Notes: generated by a model not told the origin, from the sequence alone. DNA of 64,000 bases from Apoda limacodes (GCA_946406115.1 OX291547.1:19101001-19165000); one strand, 5' to 3'; numbered from the stretch's first letter, positions 12,205 through 24,579 are shown. Numbers and translations: made by a program.

Positions 12205-12540
12205 ACTTAGTAAATCCTTAAGGTGTTGTGGAGTGAGCCCATCTATACCACTTGCTGTGCCGTTTCGAAATGAATAAACAGCTTCTAAAACATCCTCAGA
12301 AGAAACCTGGAGCGATGGACTAGATGAGTCAAAAGGATCTCAAAAAATCAAATTAGCAGATGCAGGAGGGTGCTTAGAGCGGTGCTCAATTAGAGTATCA
12401 GTAGTGTCAGGAGCAAAGTCATCAGATGTAAAAATTAAACGAGAAGCACCTTTGATATCTCCCTCAGCGAGTTTCAATTCAATAGAACGGGTGATATTTT
12501 TCTTGCCAAATGAACAAAGATTAGAGTTACCTAAAATAGG

Positions 12541-12969
12541 CTAAATTGTGTGACAGTTTTTTTTTATTTTGTTAGTAAGAGAAGATTTATCAGAGTTTTC
12601 TTTCTCAACAACAAAAGTCAATAAATGTTCCCAAGCACGTTTGGAGTTTTCAGTAACCGCTGAGTTTATTTCTTGTGACAATTTTTGAGCTACAGATAGA
12701 CGGGCGCCACGGAGAATTCTCTTTATAACTGGTACGGAATTGGTCACTATAGAATTAGATAAAAAAGAAGAAATAAAAGAATCAGGAATTGATAGGTCAG
12801 TTCTACTTGAATGTTTATGAACTTTACCCTTATGAACTTTCAGACTTCTGTTACTTTTAAAATAACGTGGCTGTGAGCATTGGTCACATTTAAACATATT
12901 CGCCTGGTCCAAACGCCCATCGTTGCTGTTTATTATAGTTGAGCTACAACTTGGAACAGGTTCATTCAT
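12541..12969 (-). CDS. N-terminal zinc-finger fragment of retrotransposon copy 2
   Basis: A 142-codon frame that starts with a serine-rich stretch and then a C2H2 finger (CDQC ... HKGKVHKH), the layout used by this element class to bind target DNA. Later text (ILRGARLSVAQKLSQEI) corresponds to the region after the finger in the element at 29578, which has a similar block IPKGARNQAAGKL. The frame is lost before the reverse transcriptase. Confidence 0.7.
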   Translation of the reverse strand: MNEPVPSCSSTIINSNDGRLDQANMFKCDQCSQPRYFKSNRSLKVHKGKVHKHSSRTDLSIPDSFISSFLSNSIVTNSVPVIKRILRGARLSVAQKLSQEINSAVTENSKRAWEHLLTFVVEKENSDKSSLTNKIKKNCHTI

Positions 12970-14815
12970 TAAAAATTAATACAGAATAAGTTAGCCTATA
13001 AAATAAATTAGCCTAAATTAAATAAGTTATAAAATGAAATAAATATATAACTATCACTGCTTCTCGCAGTCTTGAGTCTTTCGAGTCTTGAATGAATTTT
13101 GATGTGGTTTGTTGCAGCAAACAAAAAAAAAGTTGCAGAGGAACGAAGGAACAAAAGCTTAAGTTGAACTTCTTGAGCACAGGCAATAAAAATTTAAAAG
13201 AATAAGTAGGTAACTTATTTTTGTAGTCTTCGTATCCAGTAATGTGCTGGGTGTTGGGTGGGTTTTCAAAATATTCAGTGAAAATCTTTGGTGAAAACGT
13301 ATTTTTATATGTGACGTTGCCTTAGCAACGATTGAAATCAGATATCAAAAAGTAATTTGAAATATAAGGTCACTTGCAAGGATACAATAGCTTTTCCCAC
13401 ACTTGCTACAATAATTGAGCACTTATGAATGTCACTACGCCATCGGTTCGTAAGTCTACAGGGCGGGAGACCTTGTACTGAGAAGAACCGGCAACAAACT
13501 CAGTAAGAGCATTTTTTTTCTCCCTTTCTCTTACAGCGTCCAATTAAAATATTGGGAAATGCCCTCTCTATCATAAAAGGACACTTTCCATTACAAACAT
13601 AAAAAAACATGAAATATAAAGCACAAGCACAACATAAAAAAGTATCTAATATAAACAAAAGACAGTTTATGTATTCCTCTCTAAGAAATAATCAATAATC
13701 CGTTATAATCCGTATGTTAAACAATAATCCGTGATTTCATCGAACTAATGAGATATATAATACAAAAAAATCCAATATATATATATATGTCAATTATATA
13801 TTTTATGACCTGTTAATTGTACATATGATATCACATAGGTACACCTATGAGTTTCGAAACGATCCGTCACACAGTCACATGTTTTAATAGAAATAGAACA
13901 GTTTCTAGAGTGCGGAAATAAGAAATGGGATAAACATAATAATATAATAAGACAGATAATAAGACTTCCGCGAAACAGCATGTTTATAGAATAGTGATTG
14001 CATTTTGTGGCTGCGCCGGGGTGGGGAGGCGGCTGATGCAGCTTGCAGCACGAATGCAGCTTGTATTCGAACCACGAAACCACGGTAATATCAAATACAT
14101 ATCATTATAGTCACTTACTGTCTGCTTCCTGTCGTGACTTGCGGTGCTCGGGTTATCGGTGTTTTTGACTTCAGTTTTTCAGTATGGTAACTTTCAAATG
14201 TCTTACGTTTTATGGATTGATGAACATATGCTTACTCAAAAATACGAAAACAAGTTAATTTCATATTTATTTCATCGCACTTACTCGTAAACAGTATCAT
14301 TACGAGCAGGCAAAGCGGGTGCTAAGACTTTAATTACTCCCAAGGGCTTTTTCTTTGTGAATTTTACTTTTCTCAAAACAAAAGCGCGTTAATAGAACCC
14401 ACGGGCGGTGATGACGCGCTTTATTATAAAGTATTTATAAAAGCTGTATGTTCAAAATATGAACTACGCGCACACTAAAAGCGAGCAATAACTTTCATCA
14501 ATTCTCTAGATATTAAGCGCCACGTAGCGATGGCGTTGTTTTTCTCTACTACTATTCCTACCATTTCAAAAAATAAATGCCTGTTAGGAAATTTTCCTGG
14601 CTAAACCAGTTCACTGATCCTGACAAAATATAGCCGGGAGATTGGTGGCTTCTTGAAGTACATATTATTATGTAGAATCTTGTAAAATTCAATATGTAAA
14701 TTTCTTATTTAAGGCAAGTAATACCGAGGGTAAAGTTTGCATTAAAGGTAAATATAAGTTTAATTTTTATATTTCTAATAAAGCATCCTACGAGTACGTT
14801 CATAAAATTTCTACA
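12970..14815. other. Gene-free stretch
   Basis: Contains a short AT microsatellite near 13774-13788 and otherwise no recognised gene or repeat. A GC-richer piece at 14004-14060 has no supported function. Confidence 0.4.
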
Positions 14816-15148
14816 GTGTTAGTCTGAAATTTTATCAAAGTTGCTGGCTTGTGTATGGTAATTCAATATTTACTCTACAATTCAAAAACGACTTCATAAG
14901 TTACCATTTAACAAACGACTTAATAAGACTATATACTTATATTACTTTCTGACTGATTTCTGTGATAAAATACTATTGAGGCTGGGTTGCACTTACTAAC
15001 TTTGACGTTGACCAGCCGTTAAAAATGGGACATTGTATGAAAATTTGCATAGTCAGCTATCACAAAGCAAATTACTGGCTGGTTAACTTAAAAAATAACT
15101 GACTGTATAACTAACTGGTTAACGTCAAAGTTAGTTGGTGCAACCCAG
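14816..15148 (+). mobile_element. Palindromic MITE with its flanking repeat block
   Basis: The right half, 14982-15148, is a 167-bp element whose ends are inverted copies: ctgggttgcacttactaact on the left and agttagttggtgcaacccag on the right, followed inward by tttgacgttgaccagcc and ggttaacgtcaaa. The left block, 14816-14981, is shared with 8722-8874, so at least at these two sites the MITE travels with the same neighbour. No protein is encoded; mobilisation would need a transposase in trans. Confidence 0.75.
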
Positions 15149-15699
15149 ACTTAAATCTGATAAAATGATTTTGCTCGATATGTAGGTGCTTGCTTATACT
15201 TCCGAGATTTCTTGCGTCATCGTTAATTCAGAATGCAATATTTCCCAGCTGGCCCCACCGTCTGGCCTTGAATGCTCACATTTCCAAATTCCAGTAAAGC
15301 GACTGCACGTGGACTGCTAGACATCTAGGTAATTAATGGTTCTAAGTTTGTTGCTGCTATTACATTGGACATAGATCAATCAACCACGCTACGAATAGTA
15401 GGTATCTACAATGATTTATTCATTAGGCCAAATGTTTGTTTTAGGGCTGGGCGTACGTAATCGTAATTTAGCTCGTGCTGGCTAAGAACCTACATATTTA
15501 ATGAATACTTGTATCGAATAAACATTTAATGGAAAATTTTTGTTTGTTTATTTGACCTTTGATGTCTGTAAAGATTTGGCCTTCAATTTTGGTTTAGAGA
15601 TAGATTACTTCGGCCCCGGAGAATAATATAGCCCTTCCGGTACTTATTCTTGACCTCGCCTTTCCTGAGAACGGACATAACAAACGTAGTAAAAAAACA

Positions 15700-16270
15700 T
15701 TTCATATCACATAGCATGGGGTGAAGCATAGTAAAATTTTGTTTTTATTTTTGGACATTACACACAGTGCCGTCTGACACCAAAGTAAGCAAAGCTTGCG
15801 TTTTATCTGCTGACGGCGAGCGAGGCAATGGTAGAAAGTAGCCGTGCGCATAATTTCGAACAATTCCTCAGAACACATTATACAAGCGGTAGAACACACA
15901 CAGGAAAGCAAACTCTCTAGATTTAAGGGTTCGATACGGCTGTGAGTTTGGGATCGTCGGCAATTCTCTTAGTCGAGTCAACAGGGCAAAGCTTGTATCC
16001 AGGGTCGACCGTCCAGAGATGGCAGCAGTACTCCATAGGGCTGGAATTGCGACTTGTAGAGCAGCCATCTTTACCCCGAGGTGAAGTACTGCTTTACTCT
16101 GTTGAGTAAGCTAAGTTTTCGGACGCCAGCTTTACCTTGTCTCGCAAATGATCTCGGAACTGAATATCGCTGGAGATGATATCAATAAGCCAAGGATCTC
16201 TCTAATCTGGTCTTTCTTGGAGATGGAAAGGGGATATTCTGAAATTGGGTTACCTCACTGAGTAAGGTTT
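15700..16270 (-). pseudogene. Decayed LINE reverse transcriptase, C-terminal part
   Basis: Reading on the minus strand, pieces of a non-LTR reverse transcriptase appear in changing frames: IDIISSDIQFRDHL at about 16187-16146, LLNRVKQYFTS and LLYKSQFQ near 16110-16040, FLCVFYRLYNV near 15895, and CSEELFEIMRTATFYH near 15880-15830. This order is that of the region after the RT palm in a very common insect LINE whose C-terminus also occurs at 59740-60222 and 34319-34545. Multiple shifts and stops make it a pseudogene. I place it in the Jockey/CR1-like group only by general resemblance. Confidence 0.75.
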
Positions 16271-17786
16271 TTTAAAACCTACTTCCTAAATTTCATCTTT
16301 TTGGCAAATCCAAATCCGCTAAGCAGATCCGACTAAATTTCAATTTCTGTGTTCTTCGGGATATGGTTCAAACCCTAAAAACGTGAAAACACGATTAATA
16401 AACTTTGGCAAACAAATCTTCAAAGTTCTGAGTGCCAGTAGTATGCAACTTTGCTAAAGCGTAGCTGTGATAGAGATAGACCCTGAGTAAAAGCCTTTTT
16501 TGATAACAATTACGTGTAATAAATTATTAATTAAATCAAAAGTCATCCTTGTTTTTACTCAAGTTTACGTGACAGATCACGTAGTACCTACTGCCTCTTA
16601 ACGGTGAACGCACAGAGTAGTGTCTTTGTGTAGGGTTGAATCGGACTAAGTTTTCCCGTCCCCGTTCAGAGGACACCAAGAGCATTTACCATCTACTACG
16701 GCGACGAGACGCGTCGCGTCTCGGTATGAGCTGACCCTTATCTTTTTCATTTTCATGCAGAATTAGTTATTTTTGTAGGTATGTACACACTGTCCTAAAT
16801 CAAATTACATTTAAACACTTCATAGGATGATAGGATAGGATGACTTACATCTGCCTTCTAAGTATGAGTGATAGTAAGTGATATTTAACTCAAGGAAGAA
16901 AAAAAAGCTTAGTAAATACTTTTCAAAATGTAACTTTTGCACTCAAGAGCGTTACCCCTGCAAACTAGCGCCGCCAATTCATATTTTTAATTTCCTTTTG
17001 CTACAAAGCAAATGTATTTTATGAATGGATATAAACTAGTTTTAGAATGTTTTTAATTGTTTCTAGGTTTTGTACCTCCGAATTGTAGATAATCTGCTAA
17101 AAACAGACACTTTTAGCAGATATGCTGTCTTCAATTCAGTGGCTTATCCTAGGAACAATACAAAGTATTACAAAAATAGCTTACAACTAGTTATATATTT
17201 CTGTAGAAGCACATTCTTAAAATTAGTTTTGTTTAAATAGAAAATCATAAATGACTTTTGGCGGCACTAGTGAGCGTCAGGAATCCCCTAAAGCTAAGTA
17301 CGCAGTGTGGTAGACGTTTTTCATGTGAGTGAATACTAACATGTCAATACGTTACTTACTTCATGGACCATGAACTGATAGACACATTTATGTATGGGCT
17401 AAAGTATTTCGGAGAACAGAGCATGTATTGATGTAAAGCTTGTTGACAATATGAGCACTTAAACATAAAGTTAAACAGCGACGTGTCTATTTATTATTGG
17501 CCTTCATCAAGGGCCTGTCATTTGACACACTTGTGTAATTGTTAATTTAATTAATACTTGTCTGTGTCATTGTCATAATTGTTAATTCAATTAATAAATG
17601 CCATTGTCGCTTCAACAGCTGCTAGCTTTTGGGGTTTTGATTTATTAAATTTATAATCGATTAAAAATGATTTCGTATGAGTAGCGGTTTTTATATTTTA
17701 AGTACCTAATTTAGTGAATACAAATGTAGGAACCTATGTGCATTGGATATAATTGTAGCACTTGTATAAGTCAAAGGTCAAATTTG

Positions 17787-17788
<2 letters not shown>
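16271..17788. other. Gene-free stretch
   Basis: The first 100 bases may be further decayed LINE, judged from weak similarity on the minus strand. The rest has no recognised feature. Confidence 0.4.

Positions 17789-17832
<44 letters not shown>
17789..17832. repeat. AT dinucleotide microsatellite
   Basis: An uninterrupted AT run of about 44 bp. A second AT run of about 20 bp lies at 17928-17947 inside the neighbouring rearranged repeat. Confidence 0.95.
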
Positions 17833-17840
<8 letters not shown>

Positions 17841-18165
17841 ACCTAGGTAGATCGATTTATCGTCTGCCTAGGTTTATTATGTCGCATACTAAACTTCATG
17901 AAAATCGTTGAAGTCGAAATTCAGATTATATATATATATATATATATCGATAAATCGATCTACCTAGGTTTAGAATACGTCGTTTTATCCATGTTTTCAG
18001 GCAATGATAAACTGAAAAATAGGACTCTTTCTGACATCTATTGGCGAGTAGTAATACTATTATTTTTACCGACACAGCAACCCAAAAGCTACTTGACAAT
18101 AGATGGCGTTGTTAAGCAACACTAAAGCTACTTGACAATAGATGGCGTTGCTTAAACAAACGAGC
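17833..18165. repeat. Rearranged head-to-head copy of the 'gagccgtttccga' repeat
   Basis: A piece in one direction (atcgatttatcg ... gcatactaaacttcatgaaa) is joined through an AT run to a piece in the other direction (cgataaatcgatctacctag ... tatttttaccgacacagcaa). The pieces 17840-17862 and 17948-17970 are a perfect 23-bp inverted repeat. Further right, a 39-bp unit with gctacttgacaatagatggc is present twice, at 18087 and 18126. The same parts appear in one orientation in the copies at 32200-32480 and 45800-46165. Confidence 0.75.
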
Positions 18166-20602
18166 AGAGCTCGGTCTTTCAGGTACTCATGATCAACCTG
18201 TGTACATGCAAATAAAGAATTTGATTTATTTTGTAAACTTACAAAAACCACACAAGGCTAGGTACTATACTTTTTTTTCTTTTCTGTTTTTATGATTAGA
18301 AATTCATTCATTCGTTAAAAAAGTTTTTGAGTTTTTATGTACATTTACTTTGAGTAGGTATTTATTTACACAAATACCTACTTACGTATTATACATATTA
18401 TGCTAACATATATAGGTATGTAACAACAACAATATAAGTATTGTACCTTTATATGCCACTGTAGGTAATAAATAAGCAAATTAGTTAAAAAGAAGTCTTT
18501 AAATAACATTTATTTCTCTGACCGTGTTACAAAATAGGTCCACATATCAACTGTCATAACTTCAACTGAATGATGCAAGTCTTTTAAGCTGACGTGACTT
18601 AAAGAATCGAAATACCTAGCTGTCATAAAGTTAATACCATCTTATTTACAAAACACATTTAATTAATAAGTTTCGGTTATAAATTCTTAACATAATTTGC
18701 CTAATAACAGTGACAAAACTAATCACCTTTGACCTCCAAAAAATGTTACGTAGATGGGTGGTATTAATTAACCTATGGTTCTGTCAACGTGGGTGATCAT
18801 CGCGCAGTGGCCGTGGGGTCAGAGATTCCACATTCTGGTTCCTCAGAGTCTGCATTACGCAACCAATTCTCTGACATTATTATACAATGTTTGCCGCATC
18901 TACCCAAGTCATAGTCTTACGTTGACCTCTTAGTGGCTTCTCTTGACACCTTTGCTTCGTGTTGCGTTTATGCAGCTGTCTTGCGAAAGATTTTCTTTTT
19001 AGGATAGGTGTACAATCCTTTTGCATAATCTGTGCATGATTTCGGAATAGATCTTTTGATGTAGGATGTAGGTAGTTAATTTTGTTACCTACTGTTTGGT
19101 CTTTGTCAGCAGTAATGCATTTTTGTTATATTATGTTTTTAAACTGGTTTTAATCAAGTTATAATCCTCAAAATAATGTGCCTAGTGGCTGAACACCTGG
19201 ATAATTGCTTACAGGATTATGTAGAGAGGTCAGCCTCTCTGGACCAACGACTTTTAAGATGAACTCATTACCGCAATACTGCTTCTGGTACATTGTATAG
19301 ATCTAGATCAGTTCTGTAAACTGAAATCTACAAAAAGAAGGATAAACATACACTTAAATCCAGGAGATGTCCAAAAACAGAAGGAAACATTAACCAGGTA
19401 AATAGGAATCAATTGTCTTTAAAATATTTTTATGCATTATACCACAAAATCTTTTTGATATCGAGGCATGGCGCTTGCTTAGTTTTATTTAATTTAATGC
19501 CCAAAAAACTTTCTGAACTGGTAGCACTTAAAAAAACAGATTTTAAATGATGATTATTTTACTATAATTAAAGTTACTGAGAATGATTACACAATGGGTG
19601 ATTTAATAATTTAATTTATAAAGTTATTCCCATTTAAACTGTAGATAGTAGTCCTAAAATCCAGAAGGCACCACGAGAAAAAAAATCTCAAAAATACATA
19701 TCCAAAATCCATCAGAGTTTGCAACACTGGTCCCACACTGCACAGACTTTACATATCCCATAAGTCGTAATTGTAGAGTAACTTTAGAGTAAAAGTAATA
19801 ACTACAATAAAAAATAAAAAGAATCCTTACACTTTGCCAGTTTTTGACGAACTAAAAGTAAGTCAGGACTGGGGTAGGGGGGGATCAGGCATGTGCAATA
19901 AAATTTATTTAAATATGGCAGAAATTGAGACCATATTCGACTTCCGCACTGGACAAACATAACAGAAGCTTTGCTTTAGCGATACTGTGTGTTATGTCCA
20001 AAAGTATTTATTTATTTATTAAATTAAAAAGAAAACCACTTTTAATTACGTTTCAATATTAAAAGTAGGTAGTTTCTATTTCAATGTAGTGTTGTCGCAA
20101 CTATATTTCTCAAAACTATTGTTTAGTAATCATAGTAATTTGACAATAAAACGTAAAAATAGGCAGTAGGTACACCATGAGATTAATAAAATTGCAATAT
20201 CTCACTAAGCAACTCTCGTTTTCGCTTGATGCTCGTTGTAATCTAATTTTCCGGTTAGCGGAGACGCTGAAAAAAGTCTGCAGTGGACTGTGAATTTGTG
20301 ACCAATTGTTGAACCGTAGCAGGGTCGGACCACTTCTGCTTGTGCTTGCGTAACAATAATAAGTATATTGCGTCATTTCGGACTGTGCCACAGACTAATA
20401 AATAGTATTATAACTACATAATTTCAGAACTCAATTACACGCAACATTTAGGTTTTATGTAGTACAAAAGATCTATCCGAAACTGTTTGTGTTATTTTTT
20501 TATTTACTAATGGATATCGTGGGGAAAAGCAGGTAAGTACAACGTTGTGGTTGTACACGTAGTTTGGGACTTTAGATATATGTATGTATATGTTACGGGT
20601 AG
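18166..20602. other. Gene-free stretch
   Basis: I found no supported gene. A short block near 19190-19320 (agaggtcagcctctctgg is self-complementary) and one near 20190-20390 have more balanced composition but match no family I know. Confidence 0.4.
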
Positions 20603-20738
20603 TGCTAGAAGATTGTGTATACTTAGGTTTACCCGGGTTTACTTAGAATTACCCAACGATTTTGGGTAATGTCCGAATAACAGTTTCAATTTGGGATTAA
20701 CCAGGACTCACCTAAGTCTACCCAATGCTACCTGGGTA
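20603..20738 (+). repeat. Left terminal inverted repeat
   Basis: Begins tgctagaagattgtgtatac and pairs with 21443-21587 read in reverse. There are scattered mismatches and some small length differences, most in the middle part. Confidence 0.85.
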
Positions 20739-20744
20739 GATCTG

Positions 20745-21260
20745 GCTCAAAGTATGCGGGAGATTCGCAAACTCACGCACATTGCCACAGTGACGAATTG
20801 AAGGAGCAACTAAAATACAAAAAATGACAAAAAGCTTATGAGCGACTACAACGGCTGGTTTCGATGCCAACGCGTGCCGCTGTACAAACTTTGTCAAGTG
20901 GTCTTGATAGACCATTATAAATTTGTAGTCACCGTCAGGGTTAGACTGCATGTCCATTAAATCTTCTTGATAGCGACTATTCATTTCTGTGGACAAGAGT
21001 GGTTTGACAACCATTTCTTTTTAGGCAGACTTTAACTTTTTTTGACAAGGTTTGCAAAATCGTAAATCATTTTCATTTTTTTATATTGGATGTTTTCCTC
21101 CATCCCCAATAGCCAAATGGGTATCATAGCAAAATATCGAATATCTCATCATTGGTCAGCATTCAGCAATAAGTTTCTAGATTGGTCGCCGGTACTGCAA
21201 AGTAGTTTTTGATTTGGCTTCTTTTGCACTTTTAACAGTATTATTTATTTCGAAATGCTA
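20745..21260 (-). pseudogene. Integrase-like transposase remnant
   Basis: The open part starts at the ATG at 21014 (MVVKPLLSTEMNSRYQEDLM) and reads DLMDMQ with the first catalytic aspartate and IMVYQDHLTKF, followed by a diverged 'GREF' block near 20760-20780. Upstream in the same frame, with stops, are DTHLAIGDGGKHP and CKPCQKK near 21128-21030, which correspond to the zinc-binding HHCC region, and SAKEAKSKTTLQYRR near 21230-21185, typical for the N-terminal region of KRBA2-like proteins. The block that normally reads DNGREF has lost its aspartate (HCGNVREF), and everything after it, including the catalytic glutamate, is missing. The enzyme is dead. Confidence 0.75.
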
Positions 21261-21442
21261 TTCTTAAGTAAAAATAATTCAACCCTTTCGCAGACAATAA
21301 CTCTTTTTTTGAACAAAACATTGTACAAACAGGGTGCACGTGCACCCTGTTCGTTTGCCATTTTATCACTGAACTAAACGACCGGCGTGGGGGACGCTCA
21401 CGCTTTGTGCCACGTACTCAAATTTGACGCAACACCCAACAT

Positions 21443-21587
21443 TACCTAGGCAGCATTGGGAAGACCTAAGTGAGTCTGGTTAAAATCCGAATTAAAAGTT
21501 ATTTAATTTGTTGTTCGGCAAAACCCAAAATCTTTGGGTGATTCTAAGTTAACCCGGGTAAACCTAAGTATACACAATCTTCTAGCA
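21443..21587 (-). repeat. Right terminal inverted repeat
   Basis: Inverted counterpart of 20603-20738, ending in gtatacacaatcttctagca. Confidence 0.85.
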
Positions 21588-24579
21588 TTACATATAGCGC
21601 TGGAAACAATACATTTTCGTTGGTAGTGTTTAGAAAGCTCTATTATCGTTTTTGATAACCCCTTGATATGGCAATATATAAATAGTGTTCATCAACGTTT
21701 GCATTAACAAAAAAATGTTATGAAACACGGCTCATTAGCATCTCTTGATGCTTTAATGTCGTGTTTATAGTTTCCGACGGCGACGGCTCAATAGCAGCTC
21801 TCATGCGAGCCCAATTCTTTTCGAAACGGAGAGCATTCACGTAATCTAGCTTGTTATCTACGCTGTAATCATGGCGGCACGAACACGCGAATGCGCGGTC
21901 CAACCTCGACTTCGTACTTTTTTATTTCGTTTCTTTAGGACGTAATTGGGCTGGTAAGGTCAAATCATCGTTTTGCACAGTTTTTTTGTTTGGCGGGTTA
22001 TTTTGCTATGCTCCAATTGGAGTTACGAAATCATAAACAAACCTGTTGGATTAAATTCTCTAGGCCAGTTGGGTATAAAAAACATAGAGCAGCAACAAGG
22101 CATCCTGACACGGATGAGGGCCATATTGCTCTGCAATGAAAAAATCCTATTCGCATCTATAGGTGTAGATAGTTACATGTGGTTACAAGCAGGCAAATAA
22201 AATAAAATGTCTGATACCGAAATAACTTTAGTTTCCTTAAGCTGATGTGTGTGTATTTGCAAGTTATCGAAACTCAAACATCGATTTGTTAAATTTTTAG
22301 TCTGTTTGTTTATTAGCGCTAATCTTTGAAATGACTAATGCCATTTGGCAAAACTTTCTCAGGCAGATTTATCCGTCCTTTTTGACGTGACAACGTCTTA
22401 TAAATTGGTTTGCCGGGTGACACTTCAAGAAACTGCGTTACGCTCCGCTCACGTTATGCGCTCACAATGAGAGCGAGTGAGAGGCACGCGCCCGCCTAAG
22501 AGCGAGAGAGACAGACATAAAATCATTGTCACGTAAAACTTTCGCCCGTATACCGACTTTACAGGCAACCAGTTTTTTTTTAATTTTAATTATCGTATTC
22601 CATTTTTTTTTAAATACATGCGAGCAGAGTTACGGCTCTCAAAATCGTAATTCAAGACATTCGAAAAATTTAAAGGAAACTACTTTCTCAAGCATCGACT
22701 GGAGAACTCATTTCTTCCAATTTTTTTTCTATCTATCATGTGACAATGTGTGTATGTATGTATGTATATGTTTTTATTTATATATTATATTAAGGCATAT
22801 TTCGTAAAGAGTTTTATGTAAGTAACGTTACTAAGAAGAACTTGATAAATACCAGAAAATGGTAAATCTCCAGATAGCATCACGACCGAGAAAGATATCT
22901 GTAACGAGCGCCGCGGGAGAGACTCTAATGGCGGTCTTAATCGTCATCCGCAGGAAAATCAAGGAGTAATTAACATCAATCATAGACGTGAGCTCGTGAG
23001 GGTTAATTGTAAGCATCAGTCTACGCCGTGCTGCGTCAACATTCACTCGACATCACCACAGAATACTGATGAGGCTGAACTTGTAAAGAAATTTGGTGCG
23101 GGAAATATTTTCTTACGACGAGCAACGACTGACGTTGTTCCGAGCCGAAACAGTTGGAACGAGTTGGAATGAGTGCACGTGAAGTGAGCAACTGTACTTA
23201 ATACAGTTGCGAAAAAATTAAATGATTAAATGTTGACAGCGTTTTTTTAATAGTCTATATTTTTCACTAGTGCGTAATCGTCAATTTTCTTCACGCAAAA
23301 CATCTTAGTAATATATCATTTTTTGAGCAACTTTATAAAAAGTATTTTACGATATTTTCAGTCCCTACAGCTAATTCTGCCCATTGTCTCGTAAAGGAGT
23401 ATTGGCCTACGGGTTCAAACTCTCAATTAGGACAATAGTACCTTTTCATGCCCATTAGCTATCTGTTTCTATATGCCAAAACTCAAGTTAATTGGATGCT
23501 CCGTTACGAAGAAGTCACCTTGTCTTCAAGTTACCTTGAACCTAACTATGAACTTTTAAAAGATTTCAAAACGTTTCGAATTCGATAACAAATACATAAG
23601 AATGCAACACAATAAATGAAATTGACCTGTGTGAATAATTGATTAACTCTGAGTAACTATTACGTAAATAAATAATACCTAGTAACTCATTTTTGGTAGT
23701 TTTGTTTTGTACATATCATACCTTTATTACCATTACAGTACAGTAATAGCCGTTCAGTAACAGTATAAACATTAATTTAATTCGATCGGCAATCGTAAGG
23801 CAGTCTAGACAGTAGTAAGGGGCCAGCTGACCCAACTAGGCTACGTCATCACTCGTCTCATATTGCTAGTCGGGTGCTGTCAAGCTAAAATGTATATTTT
23901 GTTTCGGCAGTATTTTGTGTGTCTCGAAGTTGTCTAATTTATTACAGGCGAGGACGGACTGTATCAATGAAATGAATGAAAATAACGAATTGAATGAAAT
24001 GAATGAACCAACGAAATTAATGAAACGCTTAGGCTGTGCTAGAAGTATTAATCTACTACAAGCAGAGTGGATATTTGCAGTTATACCTAATGCGGTTATT
24101 CCTTTAATGAACATTAGATCTCTTTATAACAAGAAAGCAGGTTTTACCTTCTGTGATTGTTTTGACTACGGTCGGCAGCTACTACAGGATGGCATAGCTA
24201 TTAGTGTTTACTTACATAATAAACACTACCGACTGTACTATACCTTCCTGTAATATGTACCTACCTAAGCTTCTTTATTTCTGCTTTAGGGTGCTGCTAT
24301 CCCAGTCGTTTTCGTCTATAGAAAATAATAAGTCAAGTTAAGATACAATACAAGGGGTCAGGATGGGTGACCACCTAGTAAAAAAAAAAAATATTCTAAC
24401 TAGTGGCACAGAATAACTAATCGTAGTGGAAATTTTTTCTTAGCTCCTATGGTCTTTGGCCAGCCGTGTCGCTCCTCATTGCATATTCAGAATTCATTTA
24501 TTTACGTTACATACATGTCCGTGTTTGGGTCACAAAAAATCATATAATAATCATATGGGTACTTAAATTCAACTTAATC
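21588..24579. other. Gene-free stretch
   Basis: Two stretches have more balanced composition, 21718-21910 and 22840-23050; each is open for about 60-70 codons on the minus strand but matches no family I recognise and shows no clear splice context. A low-complexity aatgaatgaa tract lies near 23970-24010. A short piece at 24357-24380 (gtcaggatgggtgaccacct) looks like the 5S-derived block found in the composites at 30 and 55-59 kb. Confidence 0.35.

Larger units (their letters stand above)
10280..12969 (-). pseudogene. Decayed zinc finger-RT-endonuclease retrotransposon (copy 2)
   Basis: On the minus strand, reading from 12969 down, the parts of one retrotransposon protein occur in order but in separate frames. 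At 12969-12541 the N-terminal part has a C2H2 finger (FKCDQCSQ ... HKGKVH). At 12204-11608 the reverse transcriptase keeps KVDIKNAFNS, GCQQGDPLGP and the catalytic YLDD. At 11259-10780 and 10888-10280 comes the C-terminal region with HSLSC, FRHSSLNDIIRRAL, LEPVGIFRDDGKK and DATCVDT. The proline-aspartate of the nuclease motif reads proline-histidine (KKPHG), so the endonuclease would be dead. Stops and frameshifts separate all parts. It is clearly diverged from the element at 26713-29578 and thus represents another lineage or a much older insertion. Confidence 0.85.
20603..21587. mobile_element. TIR transposon carrying a KRBA2/Ginger-type integrase remnant
   Basis: The element is bounded by long terminal inverted repeats: about 136 bp at 20603-20738 (tgctagaagattgtgtatac at the end) and about 145 bp at 21443-21587 (ending gtatacacaatcttctagca). 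Shared inner blocks are ttaggtttacccggg, gattttgggt and a distal part with cccaatgct. Between them lies a decayed integrase on the minus strand. Ginger elements are DNA transposons that use a retrovirus-type integrase as transposase and have inverted ends, so the arrangement fits that group. A target-site duplication is uncertain: ttac occurs just outside both ends but at unequal distance. The element is internally deleted and its protein is broken, so it is not autonomous. Confidence 0.75.

Noticed and set aside
23062..23100. A possible hammerhead ribozyme core (ctgatgag ... gaaa-like)
   Set aside because: No closing stem between the two core pieces and no matching partner strand nearby.
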